Below are positions 1-6,541 of a DNA stretch of 7,749 nt, one piece after another. The stretch spans positions 1 through 7,749 of the forward strand of contig CAZQFZ010000103.1 in assembly GCA_964592635.1 (NCBI GenBank). Direction: 5' to 3'. This DNA is from VMCP01 sp964592635. Lineage in GTDB: Bacteria > Bacteroidota > Bacteroidia > NS11-12g > UBA955. The stretch's first letter is position 1. Each line of letters begins with the position of its first letter. The notes beneath the pieces are model-generated. The model did not search any database. It was given only the letters and a program-made list of their open reading frames with translations, and was not told the DNA's origin. Both the position numbers and the translations under genes were made by a program.

Positions 1-231
1 AACATGACAAATGTGTATAGTACCCTCGGGAAAATGGTCTTTGAATTGCCTAAAAAATACAGACTGTGCGATAACATTCCCCTTTTTTAATTTAGAAGGA
101 CTAACTGCAATTTGATATTTAGAGAAATTCTTGTGTAATTGAGCCTGTGCTAAAGTAAATTCAATAGATTCAGCTCCAAAATCCGTCCAATAATGAATCA
201 ACTCTCTCTTCGTAGCATCAAATGAATCCAT
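1..231 (-). CDS. SAM hydroxide adenosyltransferase-like protein, N-terminal part (partial)
   Basis: An open frame of 77 codons starts at an ATG (231-229 on the minus strand) and runs off the left edge without a stop. I see a TDFG motif at residues 16-19 and FPEGTIHICHV at about 67-77. These have the spacing of the N-terminal domain of SAM hydroxide adenosyltransferases (SAM_HAT, DUF62; relatives of the SAM chlorinase/fluorinase), where TDFG is followed about 25 residues later by a vDisH motif and then by a segment ending FPxGTIHxxxV. Known family members hydrolyse SAM to adenosine and methionine. A SAM_HAT gene divergent from phoH is a familiar arrangement in Bacteroidota, which supports the call. 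The copy is divergent: the vDisH position reads about AVSP, so the usual Asp and His appear to be lost. The C-terminal domain lies outside the window, so activity cannot be judged. It could be a diverged family member of unknown function. Confidence 0.6.
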   Translation of the reverse strand, partial: MDSFDATKRELIHYWTDFGAESIEFTLAQAQLHKNFSKYQIAVSPSKLKKGNVIAQSVFFRQFKDHFPEGTIHICHV

Positions 232-238
232 ATATTTG
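209..238 (+). promoter_or_regulatory. Candidate promoter for phoH
   Basis: TATATTTG at 231-238 is an exact match to the Bacteroidota -7 element TAnnTTTG. A TTC at 209-211, one mismatch from the -33 TTG, lies 19 bases upstream. Transcription would start near 243, just before the TTG at 258 and after the ATG at 222, so this promoter fits only the later start. The -33 half is weak and the AT-rich sequence makes chance matches likely. Confidence 0.35.
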
Positions 239-257
239 TAAAAATATTAAAAATAAA

Positions 258-1208
258 TTGACGGAGTTAGTTTACACCTTAGAAATTATCAACCCACAGT
301 TGTTTTATGGACCGAATAATGTCCATATCAACTTGATAAAAAGCAAATATCCCAAATTGCAATTTGTGGCTAGAGGCGATGAAATTAAAGTATTTGGCGA
401 TCAATCCAGCTTGGATGCTTTTGCGGCAGGGATGGCAGTGTTAGAAAAATTGTACATTAAAAAAGGGGAATTAAATGAGCGATTAATTCAAGAAGCTCTT
501 GCCATCGATTTTGATGTGAACCAAATTTCCGAAAATCCCGATGATGAAGTGTTATTCATTGGAACACGTGGACAGAAAATAAAGGCTAGAACCAAAAACC
601 AAAAACGAATGTTGGAATCATCAAAAGACAATGATATCCTTTTTGCAATTGGTCCAGCCGGTACCGGAAAAACCTACACTGCGGTAGCCTTGGCTGTCTT
701 GGCTTTAAAAAACAGAGAAATTCGTAGAATTATTTTAACTCGTCCAGCTGTTGAAGCTGGTGAAAGTTTGGGTTTTTTACCCGGTGATTTAAAAGAAAAG
801 ATTGATCCTTATTTAAGACCATTGTACGATGCACTAGAAGATATGATTCCCCTCGATAAATTGAAGAGTATGGTGGAATCTAGAACCGTTGAAATTGCTC
901 CACTCGCATTCATGCGTGGTAGAACTTTAGATAACTGTTATGTGATTTTAGATGAAGCTCAAAACAGTACCGACCTTCAGTTAAAAATGTTTTTAACTCG
1001 TATGGGACCCAACGCAAAACTGATTATCACTGGGGATATGACCCAAGTGGATCTTCCTCGAAAACAACAATCAGGATTGTTTAAAGCCCTCAAAATTCTT
1101 AAAAATATCAAAGGAATTTCAATTGTTGAATTGGATACCGAAGATGTAGTGCGACATCGACTAGTTAAAGAAATTATCAAAGCTTATGATCGTTCAGATT
1201 CAGAATAA
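258..1208 (+). CDS. phoH: PhoH family ATPase
   Basis: PhoH-like cytoplasmic P-loop ATPase, 316 residues from the TTG start, typical for the family. Numbering from TTG 258, Walker A GPAGTGKT is at 132-139, followed by the family segment LTRPAVEAGESLGFLPGDL (about 160-178). Walker B VILDEAQN is at 229-236, ITGDMTQVDLP at 257-267 and RHRLVKEI near 299-306. The N-terminal ~100 residues form the small domain usual in bacterial PhoH/PhoL proteins. Related proteins are linked to phosphate starvation, RNA metabolism and ribosome maturation; the exact role is unsettled. I prefer TTG 258 to ATG 222. It makes the protein begin TELVYTLEIINP like relatives, the preceding bases are strongly A-rich, and it removes a head-to-head overlap with the minus-strand gene. 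The ATG 222 form would add 12 residues. purC follows after 64 bases on the same strand. Confidence 0.93.
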   Translation: MTELVYTLEIINPQLFYGPNNVHINLIKSKYPKLQFVARGDEIKVFGDQSSLDAFAAGMAVLEKLYIKKGELNERLIQEALAIDFDVNQISENPDDEVLFIGTRGQKIKARTKNQKRMLESSKDNDILFAIGPAGTGKTYTAVALAVLALKNREIRRIILTRPAVEAGESLGFLPGDLKEKIDPYLRPLYDALEDMIPLDKLKSMVESRTVEIAPLAFMRGRTLDNCYVILDEAQNSTDLQLKMFLTRMGPNAKLIITGDMTQVDLPRKQQSGLFKALKILKNIKGISIVELDTEDVVRHRLVKEIIKAYDRSDSE

Positions 1209-1230
1209 TTTTCTTTAATAACAGGATTTA

Positions 1231-1264
1231 TTGAATTAACCCAAGTTCAAATAGATTATTTTTG
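1231..1264 (+). promoter_or_regulatory. Candidate promoter for purC
   Basis: TATTTTTG at 1257-1264 matches TAnnTTTG, and a TTG at 1231-1233 lies 23 bases upstream, at the long end of the accepted spacing. The element ends only 8 bases before the purC ATG, so its transcript would be nearly leaderless. No terminator separates phoH from purC, so read-through from phoH is equally possible. Confidence 0.25.
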
Positions 1265-1272
1265 CTCATATT

Positions 1273-2217
1273 ATGAAAGCTTTAACCTCCACAAATTTTT
1301 ATTTTAGAAATCAAACGAATTTTTACCGAGGTAAAGTTCGCGATGTCTATTTCATCGGAAAAGAGTATTTAGTTATTGTTGCATGCGACAGAATTTCTGC
1401 TTTTGATCATGTACTGCCCAAAAGTATTCCCAATAAAGGGCAAGTTCTGACCGAAATTGCTAATGAATTCTTAAATGCTACTTCGCATATTATCCCCAAT
1501 TGGAAAATATCCAATCCCGATCCTCAAGTAACCATTGGTAAAAGATGCGACGCAATTCCTATTGAATTCGTAGTTCGTAATTATCTTACCGGTCATGCTT
1601 GGCGGGTATATAAACAAGGTGGGAGAGAGCTTTGTGGAAATGTGCTTCCAGAAGGATTAAAAGAAAACGATAAACTACCCCAACCCATAATAACGCCAGC
1701 TACCAAAGCGAGTAGTGGTCACGATGAGGATATATCGTACAACGAAATTCTTCATAATAAGATCATTACAAAAAAACAATTGGATTACCTATACGAAAAA
1801 ACCTTTGAACTCTTCCAATTTGGTACTAATTATGCCGCTTCTAAAAACCTTATTTTGGTAGATACCAAATACGAATTTGGTCTAAATGAAGATGTTGCTA
1901 CCCTCATTGATGAAATTCATACTCCAGATAGTAGTCGCTTTTTCTACGCAGATACTTATGAAAAATTGCAAATTGCTGGTTCTCAACAGCGCCAACTTTC
2001 TAAGGAATTTGTTCGTGAATGGCTGATTGCTAAAGGCTTTCAAGGTTTGAAAGGCCAACTCATTCCCGAAATGACCGATGAGTTCGTTGATTCTATCTCG
2101 GGTCGGTATCAAGAATTGTACGAAGGCATGCTAGGTAAACCATTGCAAAAAAGGTCTTACGATAACATTCTCGAAAAAATTGAACAGAATGTTTTATTGG
2201 GGATAAGTCATTTGTAA
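1273..2217 (+). CDS. purC: Phosphoribosylaminoimidazole-succinocarboxamide (SAICAR) synthase
   Basis: Cytoplasmic enzyme of de novo purine synthesis. It ligates aspartate to CAIR using ATP to give SAICAR. The 314 residues match the longer, yeast ADE1-like form of the enzyme found in Bacteroidota rather than the ~240-residue E. coli form. Visible family motifs in order are YRGKVRDVY (18-26, nucleotide-binding start), DRISAFDHVLP (39-49), RNYLTGHAW (102-110), ITPATKASSGHDEDIS (140-155), LILVDTKYEFG (193-203) and IDEIHTPDSSRFF (212-224). The last two are the SAICAR synthase signature regions. All expected blocks are present without interruption, so the enzyme should be functional. The ATG at 1273 gives the usual ~17-residue lead before YRGKVRDVY. 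It lies 64 bases after phoH, a pairing known from other Bacteroidota, and 70 bases before the secreted-protein gene. No purine riboswitch is visible upstream. Confidence 0.97.
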   Translation: MKALTSTNFYFRNQTNFYRGKVRDVYFIGKEYLVIVACDRISAFDHVLPKSIPNKGQVLTEIANEFLNATSHIIPNWKISNPDPQVTIGKRCDAIPIEFVVRNYLTGHAWRVYKQGGRELCGNVLPEGLKENDKLPQPIITPATKASSGHDEDISYNEILHNKIITKKQLDYLYEKTFELFQFGTNYAASKNLILVDTKYEFGLNEDVATLIDEIHTPDSSRFFYADTYEKLQIAGSQQRQLSKEFVREWLIAKGFQGLKGQLIPEMTDEFVDSISGRYQELYEGMLGKPLQKRSYDNILEKIEQNVLLGISHL

Positions 2218-2219
2218 TT

Positions 2220-2253
2220 TTTGGCATTGATTTTGTCAAAGTACTTATTTTCG
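2220..2253 (+). promoter_or_regulatory. Candidate promoter for the secreted NHL/PKD protein gene
   Basis: TTTG at 2220-2223 and TATTTTCG at 2246-2253 (one mismatch to TAnnTTTG) are separated by 22 bases. This would give a start near 2258 and a leader of about 30 bases before ATG 2288. The position directly after purC suggests the secreted-protein gene is a separate transcription unit. The call rests on motif matching alone. Confidence 0.38.
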
Positions 2254-2287
2254 AGTCTAAACCCAATACCAATTAATAACTCAACCC

Positions 2288-4138
2288 ATGATGAAGCAAC
2301 ACTTTTCATTGGCCACTTTGGTAACTGCAAGTCTGTCACTTTTTGGACAAAGCGTTAGTACTATTGCTGGCATTCAATACAAAGATTCTGGAAAATTTAA
2401 CTCAACTGCTGCAAATCCGCTAAATCAGGAATATTATAGTCGTCCTTGTGGTATTGCAATCGATACAAACAACCGTGTTTACATTTCAGATGAACATAAC
2501 ATCATGTTAATTGATGGTTCCGTTTCTCGAAATCGCGGTGGTTATCGAGGCGATCCGTATTCCTCTCAAGCTCTAGGAAATACAGATGGTACGGGTTTGG
2601 TTTCCCGATTTACCTACCCCGCTGGTATGGCAGTGCACCCCAACTCTCAAGATATATGGGTAGCAGACCGCTATAATTGTTTGATCCGTAAGGGTACTCG
2701 TTTTGTAAATTCTTCCAATGAAGCTTCCTGGACCACCCAAGCAGGCAATGCTTCTTTTCTTGGGGGATATGTGGACGGCGCAGTGGCAGATGCCGCATTT
2801 GCTTCCCCCGAAGACATCGTTTTTACCAAAAAAGGAATCATCTTTGTTTGCGATACAGAAAATCATTGCATCCGAAAAATTTACTCTGGCCAAGTTTCTA
2901 CATTAGCCGGTGATGGTTCCAAAGGTAAAGGTTATCAAGATGGTACAGGTAAAGATGCTCGCTTTTCATACCCAATGGGTATTTCAATGGAAGACAACGA
3001 CACGTTTTTGCTTGTTGCCGACAAAAATAACAAATGTATCCGCAGAGTAAATACCTTCACAGGAGTTACAACTACATTGGTTTCCAATCTTAATTATCCT
3101 ACCGACGTAATTCAAATTGATGGAAATATATTCATCGTGGAACCTACATGCATAAAGATGTTTAACGGCAAAACTACCTCAATTTATGCCGGACATGCAA
3201 CTCAATCCGGTTATGTCAATGGTCCTGTATTAGATGCTCGATTTGGTGAAATTATCCACATCGATTTCAGAAAAGCAGAAAAAAGTATGTATGTACCTGA
3301 TTTTGGAAATAATGTGGTAAGAAAAGTGCCGTTGCTACTTACTGTTACTGCAGATTTTGTTGCATCAACAACCAATCCTATTGTAAATCAAACGGTTAAA
3401 ATTACATCCACCTCTGAAAATGAAACCAATACATTGTGGGAAATTTCACCCAACTCATACACACTGCAAGCACAATCAAAATTAACGGACAAAGAAATCT
3501 ATGTTTCTTTTAACACGGCAACCTCGTACACCGTAAAACTGAAAGCAGCCAATTTGGCATCCGAAGACACCAAAACCAAAACCAATTACATTACCGTTTC
3601 AACTAATAGTTCTGCAGCGCCAATGGCCGATTTTACTGCCAATGATTTGGTGCCAATTTTAAATCAAAATGTAAATTTGATCGATCTTTCTGCAAATAAT
3701 CCGACATCTTATAAATGGGAAATTAATCCTTCAACCTACACTTTAGAAAATGGCTCTACTTTAACCGATAGAAATCCTCAAGTAAAATTTACGGCATTAG
3801 GCTCGTACACCATATCACTTGAAGCTACCAATGCAAATGGAAGCAATAAAAAAGAGAAAGTAGCTTATATTCAAGTAGTTTTGAACTCCAATAATGAGAT
3901 AAATCCGTCGCAAATTCAGTTTTGGCCCAATCCAGCGAGTCGCGTTTTGAATTTTAAGAATCTTCCAAAAGAGTCTCAAATTCAACTATTTGACCAAACG
4001 GGTAAGTTGAATTGCGTATTCAAATCAACTGAAGAAGTTACTCAACAATTTGGTTTGGATTTGCCACCAGGTTTATATTTTGTTGTATTGAATTCAACCC
4101 ACGGAAACTTCAACTTGGGTAAATTAATTATTGATTGA
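2288..4138 (+). CDS. Secreted NHL-repeat, PKD-like protein with T9SS type A sorting domain
   Basis: Exported protein of 616 residues. A hydrophobic stretch at about 5-20 after MMKQH looks like a Sec signal peptide, probably cleaved near 20-25. Residues 49-348 contain about six NHL-type blades, each with a P-x-G/D-I/M-x-x-x/h motif followed by an I/V-x-V-A/C/S-D turn and an N-x-x-I-R strand. Examples lie near 52-76, 110-136, 173-198, 229-254 and 332-347, forming a predicted beta-propeller. Two related PKD-like Ig-fold domains follow (about 354-438 and 447-531); both carry a WEI-N/S-P-x-x-YTL motif and look like a duplication. Residues 537-616 resemble the type A T9SS C-terminal sorting domain, with FWPNPASRVLNF (545-556) and a PPGLYFVVLN strand (593-602). 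The protein is therefore predicted to cross the outer membrane through the Por machinery and be released or surface-anchored. The ligand is unknown; there is no catalytic motif that I recognise. Adhesion or glycan binding is an inference. A strong terminator follows. Confidence 0.9.
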   Translation: MMKQHFSLATLVTASLSLFGQSVSTIAGIQYKDSGKFNSTAANPLNQEYYSRPCGIAIDTNNRVYISDEHNIMLIDGSVSRNRGGYRGDPYSSQALGNTDGTGLVSRFTYPAGMAVHPNSQDIWVADRYNCLIRKGTRFVNSSNEASWTTQAGNASFLGGYVDGAVADAAFASPEDIVFTKKGIIFVCDTENHCIRKIYSGQVSTLAGDGSKGKGYQDGTGKDARFSYPMGISMEDNDTFLLVADKNNKCIRRVNTFTGVTTTLVSNLNYPTDVIQIDGNIFIVEPTCIKMFNGKTTSIYAGHATQSGYVNGPVLDARFGEIIHIDFRKAEKSMYVPDFGNNVVRKVPLLLTVTADFVASTTNPIVNQTVKITSTSENETNTLWEISPNSYTLQAQSKLTDKEIYVSFNTATSYTVKLKAANLASEDTKTKTNYITVSTNSSAAPMADFTANDLVPILNQNVNLIDLSANNPTSYKWEINPSTYTLENGSTLTDRNPQVKFTALGSYTISLEATNANGSNKKEKVAYIQVVLNSNNEINPSQIQFWPNPASRVLNFKNLPKESQIQLFDQTGKLNCVFKSTEEVTQQFGLDLPPGLYFVVLNSTHGNFNLGKLIID

Positions 4139-4146
4139 TTATTTGA

Positions 4147-6240
4147 ATGTTGAAATGGAATAAAATTGCAAAAAGCCCGTTATACAACGGGCTTTTTTTA
4201 AAATTTTGGGGTTGGGGCTTATTCATTTTTTTGGGTTTTCAGATTTCTCGAATTGCCACCATTTTTTTAATTGATACTCCAATCCACTTCGAAGAATTTA
4301 TTCGAATCATCGACGGAAGTCTAAAAATGGATATTTCCGCTACATCTTATTTGCTGAGTTATATCTTGACCTTATTTGGGGTTCTTACACTGCAGATATT
4401 AAAAAAATTCAAAATCTTAATTCGTATTATTTCTATACTGAATGTATCAATTATTCTCATTGTTCTCATTTCCTTGATAGTTGACATTTTTCTATTGAAA
4501 TATTGGGGTTGCCGGATCAATGCACAAGCTCTATCTTTTATAAAATTTCCCGTTGAATCGGTTAAAGCTTCAATTTCGAAAACTACATTATTTCTCCTTC
4601 TATTTTCACTCCTAATAATTGGAGTTATATGTTATTGGTTCATGACTCAATTCATTACTTATATTCAAAAGCAAATAAAAAAATCACAATCTTTGGTCTT
4701 GAATTTAGGTTATTTAATACCCACCTTATTTTTGCTTTTTTTGGGGATTCGAGGCGGAACCTCCAAAGTACCTTTGCAAATTTCAGAGTCATTTCGATTT
4801 CAAAAAAACAATGAATTAAACAATCAGTTATCGTTAAATAGTTTTTGGAATTTTATTTACCAATTCAGCAATTTAGAAAAACATCCTAAAATTGATCATA
4901 TTACATCCATTCAGTTTTCAAGCCCACATTTTGAATCTGATTATTTTGGAAAATCTTCCCAAGAACAACAATTTGAAAAACAAAATCATACTTCTAAACA
5001 AAATGCAATCCAACCGAATATCTATTTGTTTATACTTGAAGGGGTTTCAGCTGAAATATCCAACTATTTTTCACAATCATCTGTAAATGCTACTCCTAAT
5101 TTGGATAATTTAGCCAAGAACGGATTGGGCTTCAAACAAGCATTTGCATGTGGTGATAGAACCGATAAAGGTTTAGCTACTATATTGTCGGCTTGGCCTG
5201 GACAACCATGGCAAAGCATATTAAATTATCCAGACAAATATAAAAAACTGCCTAGTTTGATTCATTCATTTAAACAAACTGGATATCAATCTCATTTTTA
5301 TTATGGAGGGAATTTGAATTTTGCAAATATGCAAAACTATTTGCTCAATGCTGGATTAGATTCAATATATGATGAAAACGAATTGGATAATATGAATTTG
5401 GATGATTTGAACAACCCATATTCCGTAACCAATACAATCCTCAAGCATTTAAACGCAAAAAATCATTCTCAAAATATCGGTAAAGCAGTTATAAACCAAG
5501 ATAATGAGTGGATATCCCGGAATATGAAAGGAAATTGGGGGTATTTTGATCCCATTTTGCTCGATGTTTTTCAGGTTAACACTACGAAAAAAATAAAACA
5601 ACATAATCCTAAGTTCAACATTGTATTAACATCAAGTACTCATGAACCGTATGATATAAACAAATGGCAAACCAAACCACTCAGCAGGTTCAATAACAAT
5701 AATAATCGTGAATTACAACAATATATTCATTCAGTAAGAATTTTGGATTTGGCAATTTATCAGTGTATAAAGAGAATTCAACGTCTCGATACCAATGCAC
5801 TCTTTGTAATTATTTCCGATCATGGGAAAAATATAAATACAGAATCTACTTTTTTCGGACAACGTAATTTCTTTCACATTCCTTGGGTCTTTTGGGGAAA
5901 GCCCATCGATCAATTTCTGAAAACCATTACAATGGATGAACGAAATAAATTAATCTCAAATACAGTATCTCAAGTGGATTTGGCAAATAGTTTAAATTAT
6001 TTAGTTTTCAATTCGTTGAAAAAAGAGGAATTTCCGTTTTCTAGAAATGCACTTGATTTAAATCATCCTGGTTTAGCTCTTTTTAATATGTACGGTGTAA
6101 TGGGTATTATTGAACGTGATGCGACAAATTGGCTGTCTACTGACAAAAAGTCAATCGAAATGGAAAGACCTTGGAATACAAAGGATTCAACGATACTTTA
6201 TCTAGGAAGGAAGATTATTTTGAATTTTTTTGAATTGTGA
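4147..6240 (+). CDS. LTA synthase-like membrane sulfatase/phosphotransferase family protein
   Basis: Inner-membrane enzyme of 697 residues with about five TM helices (near 19-41, 62-85, 92-118, 145-166, 182-200) and an extracytoplasmic alkaline-phosphatase-fold domain from about 290. SLKMDISATSY (58-68) matches the loop typical of Bacteroidota LTA-synthase-like proteins. The catalytic set is intact. By analogy with S. aureus LtaS, E298 (LFILEG) and D558/H559 (ISDHG) should bind the metal, T339 (CGDRTDKG) should be the nucleophile, and H499 (SSTHEPY) should contact substrate. LtaS polymerises glycerol phosphate; phosphoethanolamine and phosphoglycerol transferases share the fold. Bacteroidota lack LTA, so the acceptor here is unknown, perhaps a lipid, glycan or LPS-type molecule. 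The start is odd: codons 8-18 lie inside a strong intrinsic terminator. A later TTG at 4231 would cut into TM1, so ATG 4147 remains the best start. There is a five-Asn run at 516-520. The ATG is 8 bases after the previous stop. Confidence 0.88.
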   Translation: MLKWNKIAKSPLYNGLFLKFWGWGLFIFLGFQISRIATIFLIDTPIHFEEFIRIIDGSLKMDISATSYLLSYILTLFGVLTLQILKKFKILIRIISILNVSIILIVLISLIVDIFLLKYWGCRINAQALSFIKFPVESVKASISKTTLFLLLFSLLIIGVICYWFMTQFITYIQKQIKKSQSLVLNLGYLIPTLFLLFLGIRGGTSKVPLQISESFRFQKNNELNNQLSLNSFWNFIYQFSNLEKHPKIDHITSIQFSSPHFESDYFGKSSQEQQFEKQNHTSKQNAIQPNIYLFILEGVSAEISNYFSQSSVNATPNLDNLAKNGLGFKQAFACGDRTDKGLATILSAWPGQPWQSILNYPDKYKKLPSLIHSFKQTGYQSHFYYGGNLNFANMQNYLLNAGLDSIYDENELDNMNLDDLNNPYSVTNTILKHLNAKNHSQNIGKAVINQDNEWISRNMKGNWGYFDPILLDVFQVNTTKKIKQHNPKFNIVLTSSTHEPYDINKWQTKPLSRFNNNNNRELQQYIHSVRILDLAIYQCIKRIQRLDTNALFVIISDHGKNINTESTFFGQRNFFHIPWVFWGKPIDQFLKTITMDERNKLISNTVSQVDLANSLNYLVFNSLKKEEFPFSRNALDLNHPGLALFNMYGVMGIIERDATNWLSTDKKSIEMERPWNTKDSTILYLGRKIILNFFEL
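4170..4199 (+). terminator. Strong rho-independent terminator after the secreted-protein gene
   Basis: The left arm AAAAAGCCCGTT (4170-4181) pairs perfectly with AACGGGCTTTTT (4186-4197) around a four-base loop, ATAC. The result is a 12-bp stem with a GC core and a run of seven T at 4193-4199. It begins 31 bases after the stop of the secreted-protein gene and is its natural 3' end. The A-tract on the left arm could also let it act on the opposite strand. It lies entirely within codons 8-18 of the downstream LTA-synthase-like frame. Confidence 0.9.
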
Positions 6241-6303
6241 TGTAACAAACTTCATGTCAAATACGTCTAAATACAAAGTTGGCATATTTTTTGGAAGCAA
6301 CTC

Positions 6304-6531
6304 ATGGAAATGAAAAAGAAATACAACAAACGAATGTTAATTCTTATGATATTGTTATTAATCAATATTATTGGATTTGCTGCAGCTAGTTTGTATTTCT
6401 CGAACTTTCCAATTGGTGGCAATATTGTTGATTTTGGACAAACTTCCGAGGCTCAATCAGGTGCTCAGATTTCACATATTGGAAAATTTATTCAATTGGC
6501 GCTTGAAATCATTCGTGAAACCGGAAAATAA
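6304..6531 (+). CDS. Small single-TM protein of unknown function
   Basis: I do not recognise a family. The 75-residue product has a basic N-terminus (MEMKKKYNKR), one hydrophobic helix at about 11-31 and a ~44-residue tail. Positive charges before the helix suggest N-in/C-out, with the tail in the periplasm. The helix could alternatively be an uncleaved or cleaved signal sequence; there is no lipobox Cys. The tail is Gly/Ser/Gln-rich in the middle and ends in a possible amphipathic helix (IGKFIQLALEIIRETGK). The start could be ATG 6304 or ATG 6310; the latter overlaps the TGA of a 19-codon upstream frame. It ends 10 bases before the histidine kinase, so the two are probably in one transcript. 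It lies 63 bases after the LTA-synthase-like gene. A role as partner or modulator of the kinase is only an inference from position. It could be a fast-evolving small membrane protein with an unrelated job. Confidence 0.65.
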   Translation: MEMKKKYNKRMLILMILLLINIIGFAAASLYFSNFPIGGNIVDFGQTSEAQSGAQISHIGKFIQLALEIIRETGK

Positions 6532-6541
6532 AATTGTCTAA

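Noticed and set aside
2218..2287. Possible terminator between purC and the secreted-protein gene.
   Set aside because: Only a four-base TTGA/TCAA pairing is visible, too weak for termination.
2573..2893. A 106-codon minus-strand open frame opposite the NHL-propeller gene.
   Set aside because: It lies fully antisense to a well-supported domain region, and its Cys-rich, low-order translation shows no domain. It is a by-product of the codon pattern on the other strand.
5692..5706. AAT/AAC run encoding five Asn in the LTA-synthase-like gene as a phase-variable repeat.
   Set aside because: It is a short, imperfect trinucleotide run in frame; slippage would only change the number of Asn and not switch the gene off.
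6279..6293. TATTTTTTG upstream of the small membrane-protein gene as a promoter.
   Set aside because: It has one T too many for TAnnTTTG, and no TTG lies at the proper distance upstream; the nearest is directly adjacent.
6275..6301. The peptide KVGIFFGSNS in the 19-codon frame resembles the start of a flavodoxin.
   Set aside because: Ten residues are too few, and nothing flavodoxin-like follows in any frame, so a gene remnant cannot be supported.
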